This document shows positions 17,925-26,892 of a stretch of DNA of 64,000 nt, piece after piece. The DNA is taken from NCBI RefSeq assembly GCF_002284535.1, contig NZ_NPKH01000016.1, positions 186,001 to 250,000 of the forward strand. Direction: 5' to 3'. The position numbers were made by a program, and so were the translations under genes. Under the pieces are notes generated by a model. It searched no databases. It was not told the origin of the DNA and saw nothing but the letters and a program-made list of their open reading frames with translations. The stretch comes from Mesorhizobium wenxiniae. GTDB lineage: Bacteria > Pseudomonadota > Alphaproteobacteria > Rhizobiales > Rhizobiaceae. Each line of letters begins with the position of its first letter. The stretch's first letter is position 1.

Positions 17925-18845
17925 ATGCGCGACCCCTATGAGGTGCTGGGCGTTGCCAAGAACGCATCGGCCAAGGACATAAAATCGGCATACCGCAAAC
18001 TCGCCAAGGAGTATCATCCGGACCAGAATCCGGATCCCAAGGCGAAGGAGCGGTTTGCCGCAGCCAACCAGGCTTACGAAATCGTCGGCGACGAGAAGAA
18101 CCGTGCGGCTTTCGATCGCGGCGAGATTGACGCCGAGGGCAAGCCGCGCTTTCAAGGTTTCGAGGGTGCCGCCGGCGGCGCCGATCCGTTCGCAGGTTTT
18201 CGCCGGCAGCAAGGGCCGGGCGGCTCACGTTTCGAGTTTCGCTCAAGCCGTCCGGGCGGCGATCCGTTCGACGGCAACAGCGACATCTTCAGCCAGATAT
18301 TCGGCGAGACCTTCTCTCGCGGTGCCGGCATGGGCGCCGGCCGGCAGGCGCCGTCCGGCGCCGACCTGAACGTGACGCTCGACATCACCATCGAGGAAGC
18401 GGCGACTGCGGAGAAGGTAACGGCGATGTTCCCCGACGGACGCAAGGTCGCCGTCAAGCTGCCAGCCTATGTCGAGGACGGCCAGACCATCCGGCTGAAA
18501 GGCCAGGGCGAGCAAGGGCCGGGCCAGCCGGGCGACGCGCTGGTCAAGATCCGCTTCCGGCGGCACCCGCGCTATCGTGTCGAAGGCCGCGACCTCCACG
18601 CCGACCTGCCGGTTGCACTGGCGGATGCCGTGTTGGGAGCCAAGGTGGCGGTCGAAACGCCGACCGGCAAGGTTGCGGTCAATGTTCCCCCCTGGTCGAG
18701 CTCGGACAAGGTCCTGCGGCTGAAGGGCAGGGGCTTGCCGGAAAAAGTTGGCGGACACGGTGATCTCTACGCGCATGTGCGGCTGATGCTTCCCGAAGGG
18801 GGCGACAGCGATCTCGAAGCGCTGATGCGCAACCGGAAACGCTAG
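17925..18845 (+). CDS. DnaJ-like co-chaperone (CbpA type, no zinc finger)
   Basis: 306 aa. The N-terminal J domain ([20 protein letters not shown]) contains the HPD motif (EYHPDQNP) that stimulates DnaK ATPase. A Gly/Phe-rich linker (about residues 75-130) follows, then the DnaJ C-terminal beta domains ([45 protein letters not shown]). The CxxCxGxG zinc-finger repeats of canonical DnaJ are absent, so it is CbpA/DjlA-like. AGGAAG precedes ATG 17925. It lies 186 bp upstream of fabI with a repeat between them. Confidence 0.9.
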   Translation: MRDPYEVLGVAKNASAKDIKSAYRKLAKEYHPDQNPDPKAKERFAAANQAYEIVGDEKNRAAFDRGEIDAEGKPRFQGFEGAAGGADPFAGFRRQQGPGGSRFEFRSSRPGGDPFDGNSDIFSQIFGETFSRGAGMGAGRQAPSGADLNVTLDITIEEAATAEKVTAMFPDGRKVAVKLPAYVEDGQTIRLKGQGEQGPGQPGDALVKIRFRRHPRYRVEGRDLHADLPVALADAVLGAKVAVETPTGKVAVNVPPWSSSDKVLRLKGRGLPEKVGGHGDLYAHVRLMLPEGGDSDLEALMRNRKR

Positions 18846-18926
18846 CGCATGACCCCCTAAAATCGATGCGCAAGGTTAGGTGCTACAGCGTCCTTTGTGC
18901 GTCCAAAGGGACGCGCGGCGCTGTGG
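18845..18926. repeat. Composite intergenic hairpins (GCGCAT stem plus GCGTCC stem)
   Basis: A short inverted repeat GCGCAT...ATGCGC (18845-18871) is followed by a longer hairpin from 18883, CTACAGCG...GTGCGTCCAAAGGGACGCGCGGCGCTGTGG. The second belongs to a family also seen at 21320, 28453, 48049 and 51918. It lies between the DnaJ-like gene and fabI and may affect transcript ends. Confidence 0.65.
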
Positions 18927-19031
18927 GGCGATGCTTTTGTCCCTGAACTGTCCGTGTTGAACGCTTGAAGGGGCTCTGTGCCTGTGCGATAGCCACTCCA
19001 CAAAGCAGAAGATATTGCGGAGAGCGCTCAC

Positions 19032-19850
19032 ATGGCGGGTGGACAAGGCATTATGGCCGGCAAGCGCGGGCTTGTCCTTGGCGTCGCGAACAATCGGTCG
19101 ATCGCCTATGGCATAGCCAAGGCTTGCGTCGACCACGGCGCCGAGATTGCGCTGACCTATCAGGGTGAGGCGTTCAAGAAGCGCGTCGAGCCGCTGGCGG
19201 CGGAACTCAACGCCCATGTCGCCGGCCATTGCGATGTGACCGATCCGGCAACGCTGGGTGCGGTGTTCGACGACATCGCCAAGCATTGGGGCAAGCTCGA
19301 TTTCCTCGTCCACGCCATCGCCTTTTCCGACAAGGACGAACTGACAGGCCGCTATGTCGAGACGACGCGCGACAATTTCCTGCGCACCATGGACATTTCG
19401 GTGTATTCCTTCACCACCATCGCCAAGCGCGCCGAGGCGCTGATGAGCGAGGGCGGCTCGCTGCTGACGCTGACCTATTATGGCGCGGAAAAGGTGATGC
19501 CGCACTACAACGTAATGGGCGTCGCCAAGGCGGCGCTCGAAGCCAGCGTGCGCTATCTGGCCGTGGACCTTGGCGCCAGGAAGATCCGCGTCAACGCCAT
19601 CTCGGCCGGGCCGATCAAGACGCTCGCGGCCTCCGGCATCGGCGATTTCCGCTACATCCTGAAGTGGAACGAATACAATTCGCCGCTGAAGCAGACGGTC
19701 ACTCAGGAGGAAGTCGGCGATTCAGCCGTCTATTTCCTGTCCAACCTTTCACGCGGCGTCACCGGCGAGATCCACCATGTCGATTCCGGTTACCATGTCG
19801 TCGGCATGAAGGCCGTCGACGCACCCGACATTTCGACCGTCAAGGACTAG
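19032..19850 (+). CDS. fabI: Enoyl-[acyl-carrier-protein] reductase (NADH), FabI
   Basis: Last reductive step of fatty-acid elongation, reducing trans-2-enoyl-ACP with NADH. 272 aa SDR-fold enzyme. GLVLGVANNRSIAYGIAKAC is the FabI-type nucleotide loop and YNVMGVAKAALEASVRYLA contains the Y-x6-K catalytic pair. AISAGPIKTLAASGI and the C-terminal GYHVVGM also match. ATG 19032 has GGAG 9 nt upstream; Met8 (19053) is an alternative start. A histidine-phosphatase gene follows 57 bp downstream. Confidence 0.96.
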   Translation: MAGGQGIMAGKRGLVLGVANNRSIAYGIAKACVDHGAEIALTYQGEAFKKRVEPLAAELNAHVAGHCDVTDPATLGAVFDDIAKHWGKLDFLVHAIAFSDKDELTGRYVETTRDNFLRTMDISVYSFTTIAKRAEALMSEGGSLLTLTYYGAEKVMPHYNVMGVAKAALEASVRYLAVDLGARKIRVNAISAGPIKTLAASGIGDFRYILKWNEYNSPLKQTVTQEEVGDSAVYFLSNLSRGVTGEIHHVDSGYHVVGMKAVDAPDISTVKD

Positions 19851-19907
19851 TTCCTTCCACGAACACCAATCCTGCCTGTCTGCTCCCGATCTCTTCCGGA
19901 AGACCTG

Positions 19908-20495
19908 ATGTATCCGCTCGTCTACATCGCACGCCACGGCCAGACGAAGTGGAACGCCGAGTCGCGGTTGCAGGGGCAGGCCGACACCGATCTCAATGCG
20001 CTCGGCCGCGAGCAGGCTAGCCGCAACGGGCGCCGGCTGGCCGAATTTGTCCATAACCCCCAGGATTTCGACTTTGTCACCAGCCCGATGCGGCGCACGC
20101 GCGAGACCATGGAGCGCCTGCGCGCGGCGATGAAGCTCGATCCGCATGCCTATCGTACCGATCCTCGCCTTGTCGAAATGAGTTTCGGCGACTGGCAGGG
20201 TTTCACCTTTCCCGAACTCGAGGCCCGGCATTTGGGCTCAGCCAGGGAGAGGCGCTTCGATAAATGGAATTTCCTGCCGCCCGGCGAGGGCGCCGAAAGC
20301 TATCAAATGCTGCTCGAACGGATAAAGCCGTGGTTCGACGCGCTGGACCGCCAGACGGTCTGCGTGACCCATGGCGGCGTCGTGCGCGCCCTGTTCCGCA
20401 TGGTGCTGGGAATGCCCGAGAAAGAAGCCGCAACCCTGAATGTGCCGCAGGATCGCTTGCTCAGGCTAGAGGGACGACGCCTGGAGTGGCTCTAA
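19908..20495 (+). CDS. Histidine phosphatase family protein (phosphoglycerate-mutase-like)
   Basis: 195 aa with the canonical catalytic motif near the N-terminus, YIARHGQTKWNAESRLQGQ, a second Arg/Glu site (SPMRRTRETMERL; FGDWQGFTF) and the second catalytic His in VCVTHGGVVRALFR. GGAAG precedes ATG 19908. Members dephosphorylate small phosphometabolites or act as mutases; the substrate is not predictable here. It is probably co-transcribed with fabI. Confidence 0.93.
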   Translation: MYPLVYIARHGQTKWNAESRLQGQADTDLNALGREQASRNGRRLAEFVHNPQDFDFVTSPMRRTRETMERLRAAMKLDPHAYRTDPRLVEMSFGDWQGFTFPELEARHLGSARERRFDKWNFLPPGEGAESYQMLLERIKPWFDALDRQTVCVTHGGVVRALFRMVLGMPEKEAATLNVPQDRLLRLEGRRLEWL

Positions 20496-20916
20496 GGGTC
20501 GAAACCCACTCACTCTGAACGACCGTGTTCAGCCCTCTCGCCGTCGCTTCACACCGGCCGGCAAAGCCGTCCGACATGCTGACATTGAGGACACCTGCCG
20601 ATCTTGAGGCCGTGGCGACGATCATCGCGGCCCCCGATCCGGTCGAGGGCGGCGAACAAGCTCTGGCTCGATGGAGCTCCGGCATGAGTCAGGCCGTATC
20701 TAGCCGGAACTCTTCACCGGCCATTTCGACGATGGAGCCGCCCATTGCCGAGCAGGCGTGGTGCGTCGCTGCCCGACAGAGTGTGTCGTGAACGAAGGCC
20801 TGAAGTCGGCTGAATGAGTTTTGACTAAGACCGTGATCCCGAACCGGGGGTTCGGACAAGATGGTAGGTCACACGACCTTCATCCCGGCTTTCGGGACAG
20901 GTCAGCCGGAAAGGCG
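20496..20916. other. Intergenic stretch of about 420 bp without a recognisable gene
   Basis: Short frames on both strands (20525-20791 plus, 20461-20685 minus) lack recognisable domains. A degenerate hairpin motif of the GATCCCGAA...TTCGGACAAGAT type lies at 20832-20857, followed by TCCCGGCTTTCGGGA (20882-20896). I see no RNA gene. Confidence 0.5.
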
Positions 20917-21177
20917 CTATTCGGTTGAATCCGGCAATTGCATGTCGGTGATGACGTTCTCGCCGTTTGTCTCGTCGTAGGCGATCACGATATCCATGCC
21001 GGGTTTCAGCGCTTCGAGATCGGTTTCGGCGTTCAGCTTGTAGGATTTGCCGTCGTCGAGTGTCAGCGTCAACGTGTCCTTATCGATCTCTTTGATCAGA
21101 CCTTCGGTTTGGCCGGCGAAGGCGGCGGTGGAAATCAGCAACATGGCGGCAACGGCGCCGAGTAGGATACGCATCAT
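20917..21177 (-). CDS. DUF1344 family small secreted protein
   Basis: 86 aa beginning MMRILLGAVAAMLLISTAAF, a signal peptide probably cleaved after AFA. The mature 60-odd residues (GLIKEIDKDTLTLTLDDGKS, LKPGMDIVIAYDE) match the small beta-rich DUF1344 family, periplasmic proteins of unknown role common in rhizobia. AGAGG lies upstream of two adjacent ATGs (21177 and 21174), and the second has better spacing. The frame upstream to 21249 is not protein-like. Confidence 0.85.
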   Translation of the reverse strand: MMRILLGAVAAMLLISTAAFAGQTEGLIKEIDKDTLTLTLDDGKSYKLNAETDLEALKPGMDIVIAYDETNGENVITDMQLPDSTE

Positions 21178-21319
21178 CGTCCTCTTATCATTGCGCCGGC
21201 ACGGTGGCGGCGGGTGTTCAACAGACGGATCGAAGGAAGCAGAAACCAACCGAATGTGTCAAAACTAAATCCGCCAGATCACAGTTTGACCGCTGCCGAA
21301 AACGCCAATAGAACGCAGG

Positions 21320-21362
21320 CTACAGCGCCGCGCGCCCCGTTGGACGCGCGCAGGACGCTGAA
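21320..21362. repeat. GCGTCC-type intergenic hairpin (family B)
   Basis: CTACAGCG at one end and CGCTGA-type sequence at the other flank CGCGCCCCGTTGGACGCGCG. It resembles the hairpins at 18883, 28453, 48049 and 51918. Confidence 0.6.
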
Positions 21363-21375
21363 GCACTTTGATTTT

Positions 21376-21418
21376 GCGCATGACCCCGAAAATCGCTCCG
21401 ATTTTCGCGGTCATGCGC
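21376..21418. repeat. Long perfect-type hairpin GCGCATGACC...GGTCATGCGC
   Basis: GCGCATGACC is paired with GGTCATGCGC, and inside it CGAAAATCG with CGATTTTCG around a CTC centre: a 43-bp near-perfect palindrome 35 bp upstream of the aroC start. The sequence belongs to the dispersed rhizobial hairpin type. Confidence 0.75.
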
Positions 21419-21452
21419 TAAGCCGGCTCCGATGCCGGCAGGGCTGGTTTTC

Positions 21453-22553
21453 ATGTCTCACAATACGTTTGGCCACCTTTTCCGCGTCACCACCTGGGGC
21501 GAAAGCCATGGCGCAGCGCTCGGCTGCGTGGTCGACGGCTGTCCGCCCGGCATCCGCTTCACGCGCGCGGAGGTCCAGGCCGACCTCGACAAGCGCCGTC
21601 CGGGTCAATCGCGTTTTGTGACGCAGCGTCGCGAACCCGACGAGGTCAAGATCCTGTCCGGCTTCATCCTGGATGAGGACGGTGAGACCATGATCACCAC
21701 CGGCACGCCGGTGTCGATGCTGATCGAGAATGTCGACCAGCGCTCCAAGGACTATGGCGAGATCGCCCGCCAGTACCGGCCTGGTCATGCCGATTACACC
21801 TACGATGCCAAATACGGCCTGCGAGATCATCGCGGTGGCGGCCGGTCTTCGGCCCGTGAGACGGCGGCGCGAGTGGCGGCCGGAGCCTTGGCCCGCAAGA
21901 TCGTGCCCGGTATGGTCGTGCGCGGTGCGCTGGTCTCGATGGGAGAGAAATCGATCGACCGCGCCAACTGGAACTGGAATTTCGTTGGCGACGCCGAAAA
22001 TCCGTTCTTCACGCCCGACCCGGCATCGGTCGCCACCTTCACCGCGTATCTTGACGGCATCCGCAAGGCGGGTTCCTCGGTCGGCGCGGTGATCGAGATC
22101 GTCGCCGATGGCGTTCCGGCAGGCCTCGGCGCGCCGATCTACGCCAAGCTCGACCAGGACATTGCCTCGGGCCTGATGTCGATCAATGCCGTCAAGGGTG
22201 TCGAGATCGGCAACGGCTTCGAGGCCGCCCGCATTACCGGCGAAGAGAATGCCGACGAGATTCGCGTGGGCAATGACGGCAAGCCGGTCTTCCTCTCCAA
22301 TAATGCGGGCGGCATCCTCGGCGGCATCTCGACCGGCCAGGCGATCGTCGCGCGCTTTGCCGTCAAGCCGACCTCGTCGATCCTGACCCCGCGAAAGTCA
22401 ATCGACAAGGACGGCAACGACGTCGAGATCATGACCAAGGGCCGGCACGATCCGTGTGTCGGTATCCGCGCGGTACCGATCGGCGAGGCGATGGTTGCCT
22501 GCGCGATTGCCGATCACTATCTGCGTCATCGAGGACAAACGGGAAGGCAGTAG
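21453..22553 (+). CDS. aroC: Chorismate synthase
   Basis: Converts EPSP to chorismate, the end of the shikimate pathway, with reduced FMN. 366 aa from ATG 21453 ([20 protein letters not shown]). All three family signatures are present: [18 protein letters not shown], the Gly/Arg-rich [20 protein letters not shown] segment and SFRVTTWG-like plus [19 protein letters not shown]. The last codons and the stop (GRQ*, TAG 22551) lie inside the 15-bp repeat GGCAGTAGGGGAGTA, so a repeat has reshaped the C-terminus. ribB follows 113 bp downstream. Confidence 0.97.
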   Translation: MSHNTFGHLFRVTTWGESHGAALGCVVDGCPPGIRFTRAEVQADLDKRRPGQSRFVTQRREPDEVKILSGFILDEDGETMITTGTPVSMLIENVDQRSKDYGEIARQYRPGHADYTYDAKYGLRDHRGGGRSSARETAARVAAGALARKIVPGMVVRGALVSMGEKSIDRANWNWNFVGDAENPFFTPDPASVATFTAYLDGIRKAGSSVGAVIEIVADGVPAGLGAPIYAKLDQDIASGLMSINAVKGVEIGNGFEAARITGEENADEIRVGNDGKPVFLSNNAGGILGGISTGQAIVARFAVKPTSSILTPRKSIDKDGNDVEIMTKGRHDPCVGIRAVPIGEAMVACAIADHYLRHRGQTGRQ

Positions 22554-22637
22554 GGGAGTAAGGCAGTAGGGGAGTATGTTATGAAGCTCCCGCGACAGAA
22601 ATTTTCCTTTTCCCTACTCCCTTACTGCCCTATTCCC
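22546..22637. repeat. Tandem and inverted 15-bp repeats between aroC and ribB
   Basis: GGCAGTAGGGGAGTA occurs twice in tandem (22546-22560 and 22562-22576). After a 38-bp spacer the complementary arm (22615 to about 22646) contains TACTCCCTTACTGCC and TTCCCCTACTCCC. Together they form a potential 30-bp stem with a few mismatches. The first copy encodes the end and stop of aroC. Confidence 0.85.
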
Positions 22638-22666
22638 CTACTCCCCTGCGAGTGAAACGAGCACTT

Positions 22667-23767
22667 ATGCCTTACGACCAGAAGAAGATCGTAGAAGCCC
22701 TGCGTGCGTTCGAACGCGGCGAAATCGTCGTTGTCATGGACGATGACGGGCGCGAGAACGAGGGTGACCTGATCATCGCCGCCGTCCATTGCACGCCGGA
22801 GAAGATGGCGTTCATCGTCCGCAACACCTCCGGCATCGTCTGCACGCCGATGCCGCGCGAGGAAGCCAAGCGCCTGAATCTTTCGCCGATGGTCGCCGAC
22901 AATGACTCGGCCCACACCACCGCCTTCACCGTCAGCGTCGATTTCAAGCACGGCACGACGACGGGCATTTCGGCCGACGACCGCACATTGACCGTGCGCA
23001 ATCTTGCCAATGGCAATGTCGGCGCGTCTGATTTCGTCCGCCCCGGCCACATCTTTCCGCTGATTGCGCGCGAAGGCGGCGTGCTGATGCGTTCGGGCCA
23101 TACCGAAGCCGCGGTCGATTTGTGCAAGCTTGCCGGCCTGCCGCCGGTCGGCGTGATTTCCGAGCTGGTCAATGATGACGGCACCGTGATGCGTGGCCCC
23201 CAGGTGCAGGCCTTCGCCGAAAAGAACGGTTTGAAGCAGATTTCGGTCGCCGACCTCATTGCCTACCGCCAGCGCAAGGAAACGCTGGTCGAGCGTGTTG
23301 CCTGTTCTGCCATCGACACGCCTGGCGGCAAGGCGCAGGTCTTTACCTACACGCTGCCGTGGGATTCTATGCACCATGTGGCGATCGTCTTCGGCGACAT
23401 CCGCGACGGCGAGGAAGTGCCGGTGAGGCTGCATTCCGAGGACGTTGTGACGGACGTCTTCGGTACCAGCCACAGGCTGGACGGCATCATGAAATCGATG
23501 GGCGAGCGCCGGCGCGGCGTCATTGTCTATCTGCGCGAAGGCTCCGTCGGCGTCGCCCATCAGGAGCGCAACCGGCCAGCTGCCGGCGACCGCGAGGACC
23601 ATGAAGAGGCGCGCCGGCGCGAAAGCGAATGGCGCGAGATCGGCCTTGGCGCGCAAATCCTCAAAGACCTAGGCATTTCGTCGATCAACCTGATCGCCTC
23701 GCGCGAACGCCACTATGTCGGCCTCGAAGGTTTTGGCATCCACATCGCCAACACCGAGATTCTTTAG
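22667..23767 (+). CDS. ribB: 3,4-dihydroxy-2-butanone-4-phosphate synthase with degenerate GTP cyclohydrolase II-like domain (RibBX type)
   Basis: 366 aa from ATG 22667 (GTG 22652 is also in frame). The N-terminal RibB domain (about 1-205) is intact, with MDDDGRENEGDLIIAA, HTTAFTVSVDFK, GHIFPLIAREGGVL and RSGHTEAAVDL. It makes the four-carbon riboflavin precursor from ribulose 5-phosphate. The C-terminal part aligns with GTP cyclohydrolase II (VRLHSEDVVTDVFGTSHRLD) but lacks the three zinc-binding Cys residues that RibA enzymes have here, so cyclohydrolase activity is not expected. This layout resembles the RibBX proteins described in rhizobia; a separate RibA should exist elsewhere in the genome. 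Confidence 0.93.
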   Translation: MPYDQKKIVEALRAFERGEIVVVMDDDGRENEGDLIIAAVHCTPEKMAFIVRNTSGIVCTPMPREEAKRLNLSPMVADNDSAHTTAFTVSVDFKHGTTTGISADDRTLTVRNLANGNVGASDFVRPGHIFPLIAREGGVLMRSGHTEAAVDLCKLAGLPPVGVISELVNDDGTVMRGPQVQAFAEKNGLKQISVADLIAYRQRKETLVERVACSAIDTPGGKAQVFTYTLPWDSMHHVAIVFGDIRDGEEVPVRLHSEDVVTDVFGTSHRLDGIMKSMGERRRGVIVYLREGSVGVAHQERNRPAAGDREDHEEARRRESEWREIGLGAQILKDLGISSINLIASRERHYVGLEGFGIHIANTEIL

Positions 23768-23787
23768 CCTGGCCTAGCGGCGCTCGC

Positions 23788-23819
23788 ATGCGTCCGGCCC
23801 TGCTCAGGACCGGACGCAT
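23788..23819. terminator. Bidirectional terminator hairpin between ribB and the MFS gene
   Basis: ATGCGTCCGG and CCGGACGCAT form a perfect 10-bp stem with a 12-nt loop, located between the convergent stops at 23767 and 23826. No strong T-run follows on either strand, so efficiency is uncertain. Confidence 0.65.
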
Positions 23820-23825
23820 AAGAGC

Positions 23826-25049
23826 CTATTCGGCAGGAACCGCGGCTGCGTCGCATGCGGAGGTGTCGCAATCCGCCGTGGCAAGGCTGCGCATGCCGAG
23901 CAGCACGATGACCAGTGCGATTGCGCCCGCCGCCACCGACACCAGGAACCCGCTCTGTGCGCCGAAGGCGTCCACCACCCATCCGGCGGCGAAGGAGCCG
24001 AGCGCCATGCCGATGCCTATGCCGGTCATGACCCAGGTGACGCCCTCGGTCAGCATCGCCTCCGGCACGCGCCGCTCGATCAGGCCGAATGCCGTGATGA
24101 AGGTCGGCGAGATCGCCACACCGCTAACGAAGACGGCCAGCGCCAGAAGAGGCACCGTGTCGGCGACGAGCAGCGGCAGCGTGGTGAGCGCGATGATGGC
24201 GATCGCGATGGCAAGCTGAATTTGCAGCGGTGTTTTCAGGTTCAGGGCGCCGATGATGATGCCGACGACGAACGATCCGAGGGCGTAGACGCCGATGACG
24301 AGGCTGGCGGCGCCCGGCTGGCCGAGCTCTTTGGTGATTGCCACGGTGCTCACCTCCGTGGTTGCGAAGGTCGCGCCAATGAAGATCAGGGCCAAAGTGA
24401 TGATTTGGACCGGCCGCAGGCGGATTGCCGAGCCGCGCGAGCCCTGGTCGACCGGTCGCACTCGCGGCTCGGTCGAGCGCTGCAGGATGAATGCTGTCGA
24501 GCCGAAGGCGAGGAACAACGTGCTCGCCAACATCCCCGCTTCCGGGAAAAGGGCCACGCTCAGGCCCACCGATAGCGATGCCCCGGCGATGTAGACCAGC
24601 TCGTCGGCCGCCGACTCGAAGGCGAACGCGGTGTTCATCTCGGGGCGATCCCGGAAGAGCTCTGTCCAGCGCGCGCGGACCATTGCGGGGATGCTGGGCA
24701 TTGCGGCGGCCAGCAGCGCTGACACGAACAGTGTCCATATCGGCCAGTCCTGATTGGCCGCCGCAACCAGCACCACGAAAGCGAGCACGGAAATCACAGT
24801 GGTGGGCACCACAATCCGCGCCTGGCCGAGGCGGTCCACCAGCCGCGATATCTGCGGCGCGACGAAAGCATTGGCCAGCGCATATGTCGCTGAGACTGCG
24901 CCGGCCAGCCAGTACTCGCCGTGCGTCTGCGACAGCATCGCGACGATCCCGATCGGAGCCATGGCCATCGGCATCCGGGCAACGAAGCCGGCTGCGGCGA
25001 AGCCCTTGGCCCCCCTTGCCTTGAAGATTTCGCGATAGGGATTGGGCAT
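23826..25049 (-). CDS. MFS transporter, drug-efflux-like
   Basis: 407 aa with about 12 hydrophobic helices. It starts MPNPYREIFKARGAKGFAAA at ATG 25049 with AGGAG 7 nt upstream. The loop between helices 2 and 3 carries SRLVDRLGQARIVV, an MFS motif A-like DRxG pattern. It probably exports a small toxic compound: the adjacent divergent TetR gene and three shared operator-like sites are a typical efflux arrangement. The substrate cannot be named. The Cys-containing tail (TADCDTSACDAAAVPAE) is unusual. Confidence 0.88.
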   Translation of the reverse strand: MPNPYREIFKARGAKGFAAAGFVARMPMAMAPIGIVAMLSQTHGEYWLAGAVSATYALANAFVAPQISRLVDRLGQARIVVPTTVISVLAFVVLVAAANQDWPIWTLFVSALLAAAMPSIPAMVRARWTELFRDRPEMNTAFAFESAADELVYIAGASLSVGLSVALFPEAGMLASTLFLAFGSTAFILQRSTEPRVRPVDQGSRGSAIRLRPVQIITLALIFIGATFATTEVSTVAITKELGQPGAASLVIGVYALGSFVVGIIIGALNLKTPLQIQLAIAIAIIALTTLPLLVADTVPLLALAVFVSGVAISPTFITAFGLIERRVPEAMLTEGVTWVMTGIGIGMALGSFAAGWVVDAFGAQSGFLVSVAAGAIALVIVLLGMRSLATADCDTSACDAAAVPAE

Positions 25050-25085
25050 GAGAACACTCCTGGATTCTTGAGGTCGAGCCACTTA

Positions 25086-25100
25086 TATACGTGGCGTATG
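25086..25100. promoter_or_regulatory. TetR-type operator candidate 1
   Basis: TATACG-TGG-CGTATG is an imperfect palindrome, one of three copies in the 119-bp MFS/tetR intergenic region. It lies 37 bp from the MFS start. Confidence 0.7.
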
Positions 25101-25115
25101 CAAGTCAGATAATGA

Positions 25116-25130
25116 CATACGACGCGTATG
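25116..25130. promoter_or_regulatory. TetR-type operator candidate 2
   Basis: CATACG-ACG-CGTATG is the fully symmetric copy, centred between the other two; centre-to-centre spacing to copies 1 and 3 is 30 and 23 bp. Confidence 0.75.
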
Positions 25131-25138
25131 TCAATTAA

Positions 25139-25153
25139 TATACGAGACGTATG
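25139..25153. promoter_or_regulatory. TetR-type operator candidate 3
   Basis: TATACG-AGA-CGTATG lies 16 bp upstream of the tetR start codon, so binding here would directly repress the regulator. Confidence 0.7.
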
Positions 25154-25168
25154 TGAAGGAATGAGCGA

Positions 25169-25813
25169 ATGGGGCACAAACCACGCAAGGAGATGATCGC
25201 CGAGACCCGCGCCAAATTGGTCGCGGCCGCGCGCCATGCCTTTGGCACTGTCGGCTATGCCGAAGCGTCGATGGACGACTTCACCGCATCGGCCGGGCTG
25301 ACGCGTGGCGCGCTTTATCATCACTTCGGCGACAAGAAGGGCCTTCTCCAAGCGGTCATCGCCGAGATCGACGCGGAAATGTTGGCCCGGCTGAAGATCG
25401 TTTCGGCCAGGGCGGACACTCTCTGGCAGGGCTTTGTCGACGAATGCACCGCGTATATCGAGATGGCGCTGGAGCCGGAGATCCAGCGTATTGTCCTTCG
25501 CGATGGACCGGCGGTGCTCGGCGATCCTTCGCAATGGCCGAGCCAGAATGAGTGCATCCGCTCGATGAGCGAGAACCTTCAAAAGCTGAGGGACGAGGGA
25601 ACCATCGTTGCTGTTGATCCCGAAGCCGCAGCAAGGTTGATCAGCGGCGCCTCGCTACATGCCGCGCAGTGGATCGCAAATTCGGAGGATCCCGAAGCGA
25701 CGTCGAAAAAGGCGGTGCAGGCATTCAACGTGCTTTTGGAGGGGCTGCTCAAGCAAAGCCGCAGGATTGGCCGTCCGCAAGCACCGGCTGAGATTGACAA
25801 ATCGCTGGCCTGA
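25169..25813 (+). CDS. TetR/AcrR family transcriptional regulator
   Basis: 214 aa. The N-terminal HTH is canonical: AARHAFGTVGYAEASMDDF, then ASAGLTRGALYHHFGDKKGL at about residues 41-60. The C-terminal ligand domain (from about 75) is helical, with DGPAVLGDPSQWPSQ resembling the TetR_C_33-like class. AAGGA precedes ATG 25169. It is divergent from the MFS gene, and three repeated inverted sites in the shared promoter support repression of both genes until ligand binds. Confidence 0.93.
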   Translation: MGHKPRKEMIAETRAKLVAAARHAFGTVGYAEASMDDFTASAGLTRGALYHHFGDKKGLLQAVIAEIDAEMLARLKIVSARADTLWQGFVDECTAYIEMALEPEIQRIVLRDGPAVLGDPSQWPSQNECIRSMSENLQKLRDEGTIVAVDPEAAARLISGASLHAAQWIANSEDPEATSKKAVQAFNVLLEGLLKQSRRIGRPQAPAEIDKSLA

Positions 25814-25962
25814 GTCTGTTTCAAGACCTTCGAAGCCAAGACGCGCGGCAATGGCTCGCGCTAAACCCAACCAGCACCCCAACATCTAAACCCTGTTGAA
25901 CGTCTTGCGTTTGGTGGTGCCAGAACATGGTCAAAGCCGCCGGGCGCGCCTATATCGGGGGC

Positions 25963-26889
25963 ATGGTCACAAGGCTTTATACCCACCCGGTCTTTCTCGA
26001 ACACATAACGCCGCCCGGTCATCCGGAGCGGCCGGACCGCCTGCGCGCCATCGAACGCGCGCTCGACGACGAGGCCTTTGCGGCTCTTGATCGTGCCGAG
26101 GCGCCGGAAGGCGACGAGGCCACCATCCTCTACGCACATCCGCAGGAATTCGTCGAGCGGGTCCGCGCTACGATACCGGACACCGGTATCGCTCGCGTCG
26201 ACGCCGACACCACCGCCAGCCCGAAAAGCTGGCAGGCGGCTGTGACGGCGATCGGTGCCGCCAACGCGGCCGTCGACGATGTTTTTCGGGGCAACGCCAC
26301 CAATGTCTTCGTCGCCGCCCGGCCGCCCGGCCATCATGCCGAAAAGACGACGTCCATGGGCTTCTGCCTGTTCAACACCGCGGCGATCGCGGCGCGCCAC
26401 GCGCAAAGGCAGCACCAGGCCGAGCGCGTCGCCATCGTCGACTGGGACGTCCACCACGGCAATGGCACACAGGATATTTTCTGGGACGATCCGTCGGTGC
26501 TCTACTGCTCGACGCACCAGATGCCGCTTTACCCAGGGACCGGGGCCGTGAGCGAAACCGGCGCCGGCAACATCGTCAACGCGCCGCTGGCGCCGCAAAC
26601 CGGCAGCGAGGTTTTCCGCGACGCTTTCCTGTCGCGCATCTTGCCGGCGCTCGACAGTTTCGCGCCCGACCTCATCATAATTTCCGCCGGCTTCGATGCG
26701 CACCACCGCGATCCGCTGGCCGAGATCAACCTGACCGAGGGCGATTTCGACTGGGCAACCGGCCAGTTGATGCAGCGCGCCGGTCGCCACAGCGACAACC
26801 GGCTCGTCAGCCTGCTCGAGGGCGGCTACGATCTGCAGGGATTGGCATTTTCGGTCGCCGCCCATGTCGGACGACTGATGAAAGGATAG
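25963..26889 (+). CDS. Histone deacetylase family protein (acetylpolyamine amidohydrolase-like)
   Basis: 308 aa from ATG 25963 ([20 protein letters not shown]); ATG 25927 adds 12 residues and is also possible. Class II HDAC-type zinc hydrolase motifs are complete: [20 protein letters not shown] with the catalytic His pair, [15 protein letters not shown] (zinc Asp/His), [12 protein letters not shown] and [18 protein letters not shown]. In bacteria such enzymes deacetylate acetylpolyamines or other small acetylamides, less often proteins. xseB follows 3 bp downstream. Confidence 0.93.
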   Translation: MVTRLYTHPVFLEHITPPGHPERPDRLRAIERALDDEAFAALDRAEAPEGDEATILYAHPQEFVERVRATIPDTGIARVDADTTASPKSWQAAVTAIGAANAAVDDVFRGNATNVFVAARPPGHHAEKTTSMGFCLFNTAAIAARHAQRQHQAERVAIVDWDVHHGNGTQDIFWDDPSVLYCSTHQMPLYPGTGAVSETGAGNIVNAPLAPQTGSEVFRDAFLSRILPALDSFAPDLIIISAGFDAHHRDPLAEINLTEGDFDWATGQLMQRAGRHSDNRLVSLLEGGYDLQGLAFSVAAHVGRLMKG

Positions 26890-26892
26890 ACG

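Noticed and set aside
20525..20791. 88-codon frame after the fabI-linked phosphatase gene
   Set aside because: No family, no Shine-Dalgarno, and opposite-strand frames are equally plausible.
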